A stretch of 58,621 bases of DNA, taken from NCBI RefSeq assembly GCF_000739635.1, contig NZ_BATQ01000015.1:1-58621 (forward strand). Reading direction: 5' to 3'. Below are positions 16,914 through 25,080 of this stretch, in pieces; positions within the stretch are counted from its first letter, which is position 1, and each line of letters starts with the position of its first letter. The position numbers and the translations under genes are program-made. Origin of the DNA: Verrucomicrobium sp. BvORR034. GTDB lineage: Bacteria; Verrucomicrobiota; Verrucomicrobiia; Verrucomicrobiales; Verrucomicrobiaceae. The notes under the pieces are model-generated. The model saw only the letters and a list, made by a program, of their open reading frames with translations, was not told where the DNA came from and did not search any database.

Positions 16914-16985
16914 TTGGCTGGCGCAATTCCGCCAACGTGGGATCTGTAGGCTCGTCCTCTTCGAGAAGAACTTCGATTGAGTTCT
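16914..16985 (+). repeat. Diverged family-B-like intergenic repeat
   Basis: The segment CCAACGTGGGATCTGTAGG followed by CTCGTCCTCTTCGAGAAG and AACTTCGA aligns with the 3' half of repeat B2 (19034-19080). Hairpins: TTGGC with GCCAA (16914-16935) and TCTTC-GA-GAAGA (16958-16969). The 5' part and the loop motif of the larger hairpin are lost or replaced, so this is a partial or decayed copy. Confidence 0.6.
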
Positions 16986-17019
16986 GACCGGGCCAGGACC
17001 GGTTGCTCGTCCGCCCCGC

Positions 17020-17649
17020 TTACTTGCTGGTCGCCAGCCTCAAGCCGAGCAACACCAACAAGGCGCCCGCCGTGCGATTCAGCCAGGTGCCGAAGCCGGG
17101 GCGCTCGCGCAAATGCCGTCCGAGGGAGGCGGCAAAAAGGGCGAGGAAAAAACACCAGATCGTGCCGGTGGTCACAAAGGTGAGCCCCAGCAGGATGAAG
17201 GCAGCGAAGGGGTTGCCGCTGTCCTTCGCGATGAACTGGGGGACAAAGGCGAGAAAGAAGAGCGCCACCTTGGGGTTGAGCACGTTGGTGAGCAGCCCCT
17301 GTCGGTAAACCTTCCCAAACGAGGAGGCTGGGGGTGCGTTTGAAACAAGGGAGTTGTCCTGCTTGGGGGAAAGCAGCATGCGGATGCCCAGCCAGATGAG
17401 ATAAGCCGCGCCCGCGAACTTGATGACCGTGAAGGCCGTGGCTGAAGCCGCCACTACGGCAGACAGCCCAAGAGCTGCAGCCAGGCTGTGCACCAGAGCT
17501 CCACTGGATATGCCCAGCACCGATGCCATGCCCGCCGACCGACCCTGTGCCATGCTGCGACCCAGGATGTAGAACGTGTCCTGCCCCGGGGTCAGATTGA
17601 GCAGAATGCAGGTGCCCACATAGAGGCCAAAGTCGTGGATGCCGTACAT
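17020..17649 (-). CDS. LysE/RhtB-family amino acid exporter
   Basis: A 209-residue inner-membrane protein with about six helices. Family marks: LNLTPGQDTFYILGRSMAQGRSAGMASVLGI near the N-terminus, FAGAAYLIWLGIRMLL in the middle, and FRQ-like GKVYRQGLLTNVLNPKVALFFLAFVPQFI, the typical LysE block. These proteins export amino acids or related metabolites. The gene begins 5 bases after the stop of a 62-codon antitoxin-like ORF on the same strand, which is an unusual neighbour. Substrate is not decided by sequence. Confidence 0.92.
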   Translation of the reverse strand: MYGIHDFGLYVGTCILLNLTPGQDTFYILGRSMAQGRSAGMASVLGISSGALVHSLAAALGLSAVVAASATAFTVIKFAGAAYLIWLGIRMLLSPKQDNSLVSNAPPASSFGKVYRQGLLTNVLNPKVALFFLAFVPQFIAKDSGNPFAAFILLGLTFVTTGTIWCFFLALFAASLGRHLRERPGFGTWLNRTAGALLVLLGLRLATSK

Positions 17650-17654
17650 GGGTT

Positions 17655-17843
17655 TTAGGAGAGACGTTCCTCTAGTTCATCAATGGTCAACCATTGCGCT
17701 GATTCCGAATCGGCAATCTTCGCTCGCACAGCTAAGACCTCTTCGTGCCAAGCTGGTGAAACGCGGTTGGACGCTTCTTGATCCGGTGATCCGCCGAGTT
17801 GCTCAATCGTGGCCATCTCTGCCATCCGTTTAGACGCCGACAT
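17655..17843 (-). CDS. Orphan addiction-module component (antitoxin-like) small protein
   Basis: The 62-residue frame from the ATG at 17843 ends in SPAWHEEVLAVRAKIADSES followed by AQWLTIDELEERLS. This matches the pattern of the putative addiction-module component family (LSPAWHREVLEERLAKIESG..., WEEVKERL), short antitoxins normally followed by a RelE/ParE toxin. Here the next gene on the strand, 5 bases away, encodes a LysE-type exporter, and no toxin ORF is seen on either side. It may be a leftover of a degraded toxin-antitoxin pair, or an antitoxin acting on a toxin encoded elsewhere. The family pattern is seen; the orphan status is clear; activity is not known. Confidence 0.7.
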   Translation of the reverse strand: MSASKRMAEMATIEQLGGSPDQEASNRVSPAWHEEVLAVRAKIADSESAQWLTIDELEERLS

Positions 17844-17887
17844 GATCGAATACTGTGCGAAGGTCACGCGGAGATCAAGTGGGCGGT

Positions 17888-18886
17888 TCAACCCGCCGCT
17901 CGCATGGAGGACCAGAGGCCGAGCTGTTCCATGACCTGATAGCCCGAGTCTTCCTCCTCGCGCACTTGTACGGTTGGGGAAGGAATTGGGACGGGTGTCG
18001 GAGCGGGGGCTGGGTTCAACGCTTGCTCCAGATCCTCCACCACTGGAGCGACCTCCAGGGACGGGACGACAACCGTTGGGGCCAAGGCTGCATTGGCCCG
18101 TCGGGCGACTTCCAGCCAGGGGAGGGGCCCGTGGCGGTTCGCGCAATGCACTTGGGCAGTGGTGACGCCAGCGGAGTGCAATGCGGCCGTGATCTTTTGG
18201 CGGGCGACGTTGGGGCAGTTGCAGTCCTCGCTCAGGTGTCCCAGAATCACGTGCTGAAGATGCTCGTGCGCGAGGTGTTGCACGAGCTCGGCGGCCTGCT
18301 CATTGGAAAGGTGGCCGTGCCGACCACTGATGCGCTGTTTCGTAGCCCAGGGGCGCTTGGTGTCGGCTTCCAACAGTGGGCCGTCGTAGTTGGCCTCCAT
18401 GAAGAGGGTGTGTACTCCCTTCAACCGGTCACGGATGAGGTTGGTGATGAAGCCCACATCGCTGAGCACTCCCAAGCGGGAATCTTCGTCCTGAATGAGG
18501 AAGCCGACAGGATCTACCGCGTCGTGCGGGACTGGGAAACACTCGATGTGGAGATCTTGAAACTGGAAGGCCGCGCCGGTTTGCATGATCCGCCAGCGGG
18601 GCCTGGCTTTCTCAAAGCCACTCATCAGAGTTTCCTGGGTGAGCGGGGTGCAGAAGAGAGGCACCTCATGCTTCCGGCAAAGAACCTCCAGACCGGCGGT
18701 GTGGTCGCCATGCTCGTGGGTGAGCAGGATGCCATCGAGCTGTCCGACGTTCAGCCCGACCTGCTCCAGACGCTGCGTGATGCGGCGTGCGCTCAGCCCG
18801 GCGTCCACGAGCAGGCAGGTGCGCTCTGTGCGGAGCACTGCACAATTGCCTGAACTGCCGCTGCCGAGCACCGTGAGGGAAAGCAT
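17888..18886 (-). CDS. WalJ/YycJ-type MBL-fold metallo-hydrolase
   Basis: I start at the ATG at 18886 (MLSLTVLGSGSSGNCAVL), the standard family N-terminus; upstream codons to 18937 add nothing typical. The 332-residue protein has the metallo-beta-lactamase metal site H57-x-H59-x-D61-H62 (LLTHEHGDHTAGL), then VPHDAVDPVGFLI, LGVLSDVG, MEANYD and the second His region HGHLSNEQAAEL and ILGHLSEDCN. WalJ proteins are exonuclease-like enzymes linked to coordination of cell division with replication. The C-terminal 80 residues, with a Pro-rich part (PAPAPTPVPIPSP), are an extra tail beyond the usual ~260 residues. Confidence 0.9.
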   Translation of the reverse strand: MLSLTVLGSGSSGNCAVLRTERTCLLVDAGLSARRITQRLEQVGLNVGQLDGILLTHEHGDHTAGLEVLCRKHEVPLFCTPLTQETLMSGFEKARPRWRIMQTGAAFQFQDLHIECFPVPHDAVDPVGFLIQDEDSRLGVLSDVGFITNLIRDRLKGVHTLFMEANYDGPLLEADTKRPWATKQRISGRHGHLSNEQAAELVQHLAHEHLQHVILGHLSEDCNCPNVARQKITAALHSAGVTTAQVHCANRHGPLPWLEVARRANAALAPTVVVPSLEVAPVVEDLEQALNPAPAPTPVPIPSPTVQVREEEDSGYQVMEQLGLWSSMRAAG

Positions 18887-18927
18887 GGCCGAGCTTAGCG
18901 GGAGATGGCCGCCGTGAAAAGCAGAAA

Positions 18928-19087
18928 TGCCCGCCAAGGAACCTCAAGGGGCGATCACGAATCAGACCGCCCAAACTCCCCTTCGGAGTAAATTCAACAC
19001 TCGCACCTACCCAACGTAGACTCGCTGGAAGCTCGCCAACGTTGGGTTTGTAGCCACATCCTCTTCGAGGAAGAGCTTCGACCGAGC
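18928..19087 (+). repeat. Intergenic structured repeat, family B copy 2
   Basis: Reverse-complement match to 7918-8074. On the plus strand: ACTCC-CCTTC-GGAGT (18975-18989), 20-nt spacer, CCCAACGT (19010-19017) paired with ACGTTGGG (19039-19046) around a 21-nt loop, 12-nt spacer, TCCTC-TTC-GAGGA (19059-19071). The loop holds ACTCGCTGGAAGCTCG. It fills most of the gap between the WalJ gene and the divergent AsmA-like gene. Confidence 0.87.
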
Positions 19088-19156
19088 ACAGCAGTTTGGT
19101 CAGTTCTCCTCAGGTCCAGAGCAGATTCTTTGCACCCGTAGAAAGGGCAGGCTATC

Positions 19157-21871
19157 ATGGCGGGAATGTATGTGTGGATCCGCCGACTGATCTTGCTGGT
19201 GCTGCTGGGCTCCGGCATCTCGGCGGCTGGCTATGTGCGCAGCGATGGGTTCTCGCGTAAGTGGCGCGAGTTCGTGATCGAGCAGTTCAAGCACCGCGGG
19301 GTGTACCTGACCCTCGACCGTCTGACGCTGGATCCCTTCGAAGGCGTGGTGGCGCGCGGCATCACGGTGTTTCAGGACGCTGATCGCAAGAGCGTCGTCG
19401 CCGAGGTGGACCGGCTCCACCTGGATTTGGACTACGGGAAGATGCTCCGCAACGAGCTCTTCCTCGAAGGCGTGGACTTGCGGGAGGCGAACCTGTCCTT
19501 CGCCGTGGATCCCGAAGAGACGGATTCGGAAGTCATCAAGCTCGAAGACATCAGTGCCCGTCTCTATATGATCGGGGATCGCATTGAGGTGCGGAAAGCG
19601 GAAGCGAAGCTCTTTGGCCTGGCCCTGCATCTCCGGGGATCGGTGTTGAAGCCCAAGTTCACTGGTCAGAGTGAGGACCCTGCCGCAGTAGAAGAGCGCA
19701 AGCGTCGGCGTATGGCTTTGCTAAAGGCCCGGCGTGGCTTGATTCTGGACACGGCCCGCGTGCTCAAGCACTTCGAGACCGCAGTAGCTCCAAATCTGGA
19801 TGTGGAGATCACCGGGGATCTGGCCAAGCCAGAAGAGATGAATGCCACCATGCACCTCCGGGCGAGCGACCTCCGGCATGGCACCTATGTGTGTGAGGAT
19901 CTGGATGTCCTGGCCAGCTACTCAGGGGAGACCGTGGACCTTTCCCACTTGCGGGTGCGGGATCGTCTGGGGCAGCTGGAGCTGGCGGCGGCATGGACCT
20001 TGGGGGGCCAGGATGTGGATTTCCACTTCCGCTCCACCGCAGATCTTCCCGGCTTGTGTGCAGCGGTCTTTGAAAAAGAGGCGTTTCGCGAAGTGGTCTT
20101 CTATGAGCCCGTGAGTGTGCGGGCAGAGGGCATCTATCACCTCAACCAGCCGACGGCGGAAGGGGGCGGTCTGCCCGTGAACTGCGTGGGGAGTGTGGAT
20201 GCTGGACGGTTCGCCACCCGGGGAGAGATGCTGGAGGGGCTCTCCGGCAGCTTTGGGCTTGCTCCGGAGGGGTGGTATGTGCGGGATGTGCGGTTGCGGC
20301 ATTCCACTGGGAGCCTCGGGCTGCAGGCCATGTGGCGTCAGGGGGAGGGCTTCAAGTATCGGGCGCTGCTTCAGATGGATCCCCATGTGTTCCTGCCCTT
20401 CGCCAAGCTCCCGCAGACGCAGGAGATCATCAAGCGCTTCAAGTTCCGGCACGAGTCCAGCATTTTTGCCGAGGTGGAAGGGTCTGGGCCGAATCCAGAC
20501 ATTGCGAAGTGCGTCAACCAAGGGCGGGCCGAATTGCACAACTTTGCGTACCGCGGTCAGGAGTTCGAGCGCTTGAGCGCGGATGTCCAGTTCAGCGGGC
20601 CGAGGCACAACTACACAAACGTCGAGATCGAGCGTAAAGAGGGCCGTGCCACCGCCCGGGAAGTGCGCTGTGACGATGTGGCCAAAACGGTGCAGCTGAC
20701 CGGGGTGCTGGCAGATCTGGACCCCGTGGCGCTGACCAGTTGCTTCAATGAGCAGACGGCGGCGGTGATCAAGCGCTACCGTTTTGACAAACATCCCCGT
20801 GTGGAGCTGGACGGGCTGATTGGCTACAAGTATGGCAACAGTGACTTCAAGGTGAAGTTCAAGTCCACGGGCACCGCGCACTACGTGCTGTGGGATGAGG
20901 ACTACACAATCCATCTGCCCGCCGGGGAACTGAAGTTCAAGGGCCGTCAGCTCGGCTATGCGGTGACGGGAAAAGTCTTTGGCCAGGACATGGCTTGCCG
21001 GGGCACCGCCGACCTCACCCCGGATGTGCATGACTACACGGTGTCCTTCCAGTCTGGTAGCTTTCCCTATGGCGTTTTTGGCAAGCCATTGCCTTTTGAG
21101 CGGGTCTCTGCGGAGGTCGTGTGCAAAAAGGGCGTGGCAACCTTCAACGCTGGGGCGCGGCTCTTCAACGGCAGCTTCACGCTCAAGGGGAAGATCAACG
21201 ACGCCATTCGCCAGCCCGCCTACGAGGGCGAACTGCGCATGAACGGCCTGAGTTTCAAGCGCTTCGCCCGCGTTTATTCACCCTCCAACGACACCGAAGG
21301 GGACCTGACCGGCCATTTCATCTTCTCGGGCAAACTGGGTGACTGGCGGACGCTGAAGGGACGTGGGGCCCTCATCATTCTCAACGGCAACCTCTATGCG
21401 GTGCCCATCCTCGGCCCGCTCACTCCCCTGATAGGGGCTCTGCTGCCCCGCCCCATGAGCGGCTACAACCTTGCCAAAGAGGCGGATTGCACCTTCCAGG
21501 TTGCCGACGGTTTTGTGCGGACCGACGATCTGGAGGCCCTCACTGGTGTATTCAGGCTGGTTTCGAAAGGGCAGGTCGACTTCCTGGAGGACCGCATCAA
21601 GTTCGAGGCCCAGGTGAAGTTCCGAGGTTTGCCGGGACTGGTGCTCTTCCCGGTCAGTGAGATCTTTGAGTATGTGGGAGAGGGGAGCGTGGGGGAACCC
21701 ATGTGGCGGCCCCGCTACTTCAGCACCACCCAGGAGAAGGAAAAATTTCGCAAGCCCGGTGAAGCTCCGGATGTGGAGCCCGCTGCTGGATCGGTGCCCA
21801 GGGCCATCCCCGTCGGACCGCCCACCCGCAACGGGCGCGGCGCTGGCAGCCCCGCCCGCAAGAATCCCTGA
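19157..21871 (+). CDS. AsmA-like envelope protein
   Basis: A 904-residue protein with one N-terminal membrane anchor (residues about 6-27, WIRRLILLVLLGSGISAAGY) and a long periplasmic beta-rich body. The start (SRKWREFVIEQFKHRGVYLTLDRLTLDP) and the C-terminal region (NLAKEADCTFQVADGFVRTDDLEAL, VDFLEDRIKFEAQVKFRGLPG) follow the pattern of AsmA/YhdP-type proteins, which bridge inner and outer membranes and are linked to phospholipid transport. The last about 50 residues are a Pro/Arg-rich tail. The start is the ATG at 19157; an ATG at 19166 is also possible. It is followed by a NusG paralogue 71 bases on. Confidence 0.8.
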   Translation: MAGMYVWIRRLILLVLLGSGISAAGYVRSDGFSRKWREFVIEQFKHRGVYLTLDRLTLDPFEGVVARGITVFQDADRKSVVAEVDRLHLDLDYGKMLRNELFLEGVDLREANLSFAVDPEETDSEVIKLEDISARLYMIGDRIEVRKAEAKLFGLALHLRGSVLKPKFTGQSEDPAAVEERKRRRMALLKARRGLILDTARVLKHFETAVAPNLDVEITGDLAKPEEMNATMHLRASDLRHGTYVCEDLDVLASYSGETVDLSHLRVRDRLGQLELAAAWTLGGQDVDFHFRSTADLPGLCAAVFEKEAFREVVFYEPVSVRAEGIYHLNQPTAEGGGLPVNCVGSVDAGRFATRGEMLEGLSGSFGLAPEGWYVRDVRLRHSTGSLGLQAMWRQGEGFKYRALLQMDPHVFLPFAKLPQTQEIIKRFKFRHESSIFAEVEGSGPNPDIAKCVNQGRAELHNFAYRGQEFERLSADVQFSGPRHNYTNVEIERKEGRATAREVRCDDVAKTVQLTGVLADLDPVALTSCFNEQTAAVIKRYRFDKHPRVELDGLIGYKYGNSDFKVKFKSTGTAHYVLWDEDYTIHLPAGELKFKGRQLGYAVTGKVFGQDMACRGTADLTPDVHDYTVSFQSGSFPYGVFGKPLPFERVSAEVVCKKGVATFNAGARLFNGSFTLKGKINDAIRQPAYEGELRMNGLSFKRFARVYSPSNDTEGDLTGHFIFSGKLGDWRTLKGRGALIILNGNLYAVPILGPLTPLIGALLPRPMSGYNLAKEADCTFQVADGFVRTDDLEALTGVFRLVSKGQVDFLEDRIKFEAQVKFRGLPGLVLFPVSEIFEYVGEGSVGEPMWRPRYFSTTQEKEKFRKPGEAPDVEPAAGSVPRAIPVGPPTRNGRGAGSPARKNP

Positions 21872-21942
21872 CCTGGCCGACTGCAAGATAGCTCTTGCAT
21901 CCCCCTGCGGACGGGATGATGCACCCCAGCAGATCACCCACG

Positions 21943-22494
21943 ATGCCCGAGACTGAGACAGCCCATTGGTATTGCGTTCATACTAAACCGAAGTGTGAAC
22001 ACATCGCGGCAGCCTCGATGCGTCAGTTGGAGCATGTGGAGACCTTCTGCCCCCGCATCCGCTTCCAGCGCAGCACGCCGCGGGGGAAGGTGTGGTTTGT
22101 GGAAGCCCTCTTCCCCAGCTACTTCTTTGCGCACTTCGTGTACTCGGAAGCGCACCGGGCGGTGAAGCACACCCACAACGTCATCCGGATCGTGGGATTT
22201 GGCGGTGATCCGGCTCCGATCCCGGACTTCACCATCGAGAGTCTGCGGGAGGAGATGCAAGGGGCCGAACTCCGTGAAGTGAAATACGGGGTGGAGGTGG
22301 GTGATACCGTGGAAGTGGCGGAAGGCCCCATGCGCGGTTTGAAAGGGATCGTGGAGAGCCTGGCCAACGGGGAACAGCGCGTGAAACTCCTCCTCGAGTT
22401 TCTAGGCCGCCAAAGTCTGGTGGAGGTGCAGGCGTCGAAATTGCTAAGTGAAAAAGCCCCTCGCGACGTGATGGCAGTCAAAAAAGGCTTGTGA
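21943..22494 (+). CDS. NusG-family antiterminator paralogue (RfaH/UpxY-like)
   Basis: I use the ATG at 21943 (MPETETAHWYCVHTKPKCE), which begins just before the NusG N-terminal (NGN) domain; the 183-residue length fits RfaH-like paralogues. Seen: WYCVHTKPKCEHIAAASMRQ, FVEALFPSYFFAHF (NGN core), VKHTHNVIRIVGFG and a C-terminal KOW-type domain (VEVGDTVEVAEGPMRGLKGIVES). Specialised NusG proteins act at chosen long operons, often LPS or capsule clusters, to stop early termination. A 33-kb polysaccharide gene array begins about 1.5 kb downstream, so that is the likely target. It is not housekeeping NusG, because it lacks the secE-nusG-rplK context. Confidence 0.85.
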   Translation: MPETETAHWYCVHTKPKCEHIAAASMRQLEHVETFCPRIRFQRSTPRGKVWFVEALFPSYFFAHFVYSEAHRAVKHTHNVIRIVGFGGDPAPIPDFTIESLREEMQGAELREVKYGVEVGDTVEVAEGPMRGLKGIVESLANGEQRVKLLLEFLGRQSLVEVQASKLLSEKAPRDVMAVKKGL

Positions 22495-22511
22495 GCCACC
22501 CTTGCGGCTCA
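22492..22511 (+). terminator. Weak terminator-like hairpin after the NusG paralogue
   Basis: TGAGCC (22492-22497, including the stop codon) pairs with GGCTCA (22506-22511) around an 8-nt loop, followed by TTTCG. The stem is short and the U run poor, so termination here is uncertain. Confidence 0.35.
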
Positions 22512-22914
22512 TTTCGCTATCCGGTCTCGAAAGTACCGCTTGCAAAGCAGGGGTGGGAATTTTTTATTTTCGCCGACTTTTTAACTTTGCAAAGTGCCTT
22601 GCCGTTATAGAATTACCATAATTGTGATGATTTCCGAATTTGAGAGAGGGTGGACGTTTCCCATGTCCTCAGGCTCTCAGAAGGAGATCAGCCGCGAGTC
22701 CCACTTTTCCAGTGCGCCTTGCCAGTGAAAACGAACGATGTGCTGACGATAACGGTTCTGGCGTGGCCCAGTTGACCGGGGGCGGCAGCTTGATCAGGAG
22801 GGAAGCCTCCTCCCTCGATCGCGGCAGAAGTCACGCTGAGATTCTGACGAATCACTTGCGCGTCGGCCCCACCCGCGGACTTTGGCCATCCCCCTTTCCA
22901 CAGGGGACCCGATC
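22495..22914 (+). promoter_or_regulatory. 420-bp gene-free leader upstream of the DAHP synthase gene
   Basis: No gene is supported here; the plus-strand frame from 22640 has no protein-like features. The part at 22555-22640 is AT-rich (TTTTTTATTTTCGCC, TTATAGAATTACCATAATTG) and is where I would expect the promoter, with TATAGAAT a possible -10. Further on, GATC-AG-GAGGG pairs with CCCTC-GATC (22792-22820). If transcription starts in the AT-rich part, the DAHP synthase mRNA has a leader of about 270 nt, which could carry regulation; no known riboswitch or leader peptide was recognised. Confidence 0.45.
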
Positions 22915-23991
22915 ATGAGTGACAAGCACCGTACAGACGACCTTCGCATCGAGCATATTCGCGACCTCGTGTCGCCGAGCATCTTCATGGACCAGATTCC
23001 CTTGGGGGAGGCCCACGAAGACTTTGTGACGGGTTCGCGTCAGTCGGCAGAAGACATTCTCATGGGACGCAGCGACCGTCTGCTGGTGGTGGCAGGCCCG
23101 TGCTCCATTCACGATCCCAAGTCTGCCCTGGAGTATGCCGAGCTGCTGAAGGGTGCCCGTGAGAAGTACGCTGGGGAGCTGGAACTGGTGATGCGTGTCT
23201 ATTTTGAGAAGCCGCGGACCACCGTCGGCTGGAAGGGCTTCATCAATGATCCCGGCTTGGACGAGAGCTTCGACATCAACACCGGTCTGCGGGAAGGCCG
23301 CAAGCTGTTGGTGAAGATCGCGGAGATGGGCGTGCCCGCTGGCACGGAGTTTCTGGATGTGATCACCCCGCAGTACATTGCGGATGTCGTGAGTTGGGGG
23401 GCCATTGGTGCCCGCACCACGGAGAGCCAGGTGCACCGCCAGCTCGCCTCCGGCCTGTCCATGCCGGTAGGCTTCAAGAACGGCACGGACGGCAATATCC
23501 AGATCGCACTGGACGCCATTGCGGCAGCGCAGGGTTCGCATGTTTTTCTCTCTGTGACCAAGCACGGCACCGCAGCGATCGTCCAGACCAAAGGAAACAA
23601 CGCCTGCCACGTGATCCTGCGTGGGGGCAAGGCCTCACCCAACTACGATGCGGCCAGCGTGAGCAACGCGGTGGAGCAGCTTCGTTCGCGCGGTCTGCCT
23701 CCGCACCTGATGGTGGACTGCAGCCATGGCAACAGCCTGAAGGACTACAGCCGCCAGCCGCTGGTGGCCAAGGATGTCGCCTCCCAAATCGCCTCCGGAA
23801 GCACCGGGGTGACGGGGGTCATGATTGAGAGCCACCTCTGTGGCGGTCGCCAGGATGTGAAGCCAGGTCAGGAGCTCACCTACGGTCAGAGCATCACGGA
23901 CGCCTGCGTCTCCTGGGAGACCACCCTGGAGATGTTTGACGATCTTGCCGCGGCAGTCCAGGCACGGCGTGCACTTGCAGCGAAGGCTTAA
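22915..23991 (+). CDS. aroF: 3-deoxy-7-phosphoheptulonate (DAHP) synthase, class I (AroF/G/H type)
   Basis: A 358-residue enzyme that condenses phosphoenolpyruvate and erythrose 4-phosphate, the first step of the shikimate pathway. Start at the ATG at 22915. Family marks: RLLVVAGPCSIHDPKSALEYA, RVYFEKPRTTVGWKGFINDP, GARTTESQVHRQLASGLSMP, VGFKNGTDGN, MVDCSHGNSLKDY and ESHLCGGRQDVKPG. Length and motifs match the E. coli type with feedback control; which aromatic amino acid inhibits it cannot be read, so the symbol is a family label. It sits alone between the NusG paralogue and the heptose kinase gene, 50 bases before the latter's GTG start. Confidence 0.92.
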   Translation: MSDKHRTDDLRIEHIRDLVSPSIFMDQIPLGEAHEDFVTGSRQSAEDILMGRSDRLLVVAGPCSIHDPKSALEYAELLKGAREKYAGELELVMRVYFEKPRTTVGWKGFINDPGLDESFDINTGLREGRKLLVKIAEMGVPAGTEFLDVITPQYIADVVSWGAIGARTTESQVHRQLASGLSMPVGFKNGTDGNIQIALDAIAAAQGSHVFLSVTKHGTAAIVQTKGNNACHVILRGGKASPNYDAASVSNAVEQLRSRGLPPHLMVDCSHGNSLKDYSRQPLVAKDVASQIASGSTGVTGVMIESHLCGGRQDVKPGQELTYGQSITDACVSWETTLEMFDDLAAAVQARRALAAKA

Positions 23992-24041
23992 AGGGGCCGC
24001 ACCCCGGCCGCCCAGACAGTGATTCAGACTCCCGCCACCGC

Positions 24042-25028
24042 GTGACCTCAGCCGACCTCGACCGCTTCCGCCAGACCCGCATCCTCGTCATCGGGGATGT
24101 GATGCTCGACCACTTCGTCCGGGGCAACGTGCGCCGGATCTCCCCGGAGGCCCCTGTGCCGGTGGTGGAGGTGACGGAGGAGACGTTCAATCCGGGTGGT
24201 GCGGCCAATGTGGCCTGCAACATCGCCGGCTTCTCCAACCAGGTGTCTTTGATGGGACGGATCGGACGAGACCATGCTGCGGATCATCTGGGGCGCCTGC
24301 TCCAGAGTGAAGGCGTGGGCACCCAGTCCATGCTGGTGAGCAACACGATCCCGACGATCTCGAAGGCGCGCGTGGTGGCCCGACAGCAACAGATTGTACG
24401 GGTGGACCGCGAGAAGCTCGTGGCCCTGACCGCTGAGGAGCTCGAAGAGGTGGAACAGAAGCTGAGCGCAGCCGCTGGCGAACTGGACGCGATCATTCTG
24501 GAGGACTACGGCAAGGGATTCATCACTGAGCCATTGATGCGCTCAGTGACTCGCATCGCCCAGGCCTCCAACATTTTGGTCACGGTGGATCCATCGCCTC
24601 GCAATCCGCTGCCCTGGAGTGGGGTGAGCCTGGTAAAGCCCAACCGGCTGGAGGCCTTTGCGGCCGCCGGACTTGAAGATCATCATCTGCCAGTGCCGGC
24701 AGAGCAGAACGAAGAACTGCTGCGGGTGGGGCAAACCCTCCTGGAGCGCTGGGATACGCCCATGGCACTGGTAACTCTGGGTGAGCAGGGTATGATGCTC
24801 TTCCGCCGCGATGAGGCACCGCATCACATTCCCACCCGGGCTCGTGAGGTCTATGACGTGAGCGGCGCGGGGGATACGGCCATTGCGGTGCTCACGATGG
24901 CGCTGGCCAGCGGGATGGACCCTGTGCAGGCTGCAGACGTGGCCAACCATGCCAGCGGCATCGTCGTGGGCAAGCTGGGCACCGCCTGCGTCACGCCCGA
25001 GGAGTTGCTGGCGGCTTACGATTCGTAG
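24042..25028 (+). CDS. hldA: D-glycero-beta-D-manno-heptose-7-phosphate kinase (kinase domain only)
   Basis: A 328-residue PfkB-fold sugar kinase with a GTG start at 24042. Marks: LVIGDVMLDHFVRGNVRRIS, PEAPVPVVEV, NPGGAANVACNIA, VTVDPSPRNPLPW, and DVSGAGDTAIAVL with catalytic Asp278. It phosphorylates heptose 7-phosphate at O-1 in ADP-heptose synthesis for the LPS inner core. It has no C-terminal nucleotidyltransferase domain, so it corresponds to the separate HldA (RfaE1) type and needs HldC (RfaE2) from outside the window. gmhA, the first step of the path, is three genes downstream. It appears to open the long polysaccharide gene run. Confidence 0.9.
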   Translation: MTSADLDRFRQTRILVIGDVMLDHFVRGNVRRISPEAPVPVVEVTEETFNPGGAANVACNIAGFSNQVSLMGRIGRDHAADHLGRLLQSEGVGTQSMLVSNTIPTISKARVVARQQQIVRVDREKLVALTAEELEEVEQKLSAAAGELDAIILEDYGKGFITEPLMRSVTRIAQASNILVTVDPSPRNPLPWSGVSLVKPNRLEAFAAAGLEDHHLPVPAEQNEELLRVGQTLLERWDTPMALVTLGEQGMMLFRRDEAPHHIPTRAREVYDVSGAGDTAIAVLTMALASGMDPVQAADVANHASGIVVGKLGTACVTPEELLAAYDS

Positions 25029-25080
25029 CGCCGCCGCATGCGCGTATCAGGACGTCGCTTCCTGAAACCCAATCCGGATC

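Larger units (their letters stand above)
16339..17019. other. Gene-free 681-bp region with terminator and repeats
   Basis: No supported gene. It starts with a terminator-like hairpin (16363-16401), then repeat element A2 (16465-16613) and ends with the diverged B-type element (16914-16985). Between them (about 16640-16900) I see no conserved feature except GC-rich sequence; a stretch near 16800-16850 has short complementary arms (GTAG/CTAC) and may be another repeat type with only one copy here. Confidence 0.65.

Noticed and set aside
22640-22918. Plus-strand open frame before the DAHP synthase gene
   Set aside because: Arg/Ser/Pro-rich translation without motif; it overlaps the DAHP synthase start in another frame.
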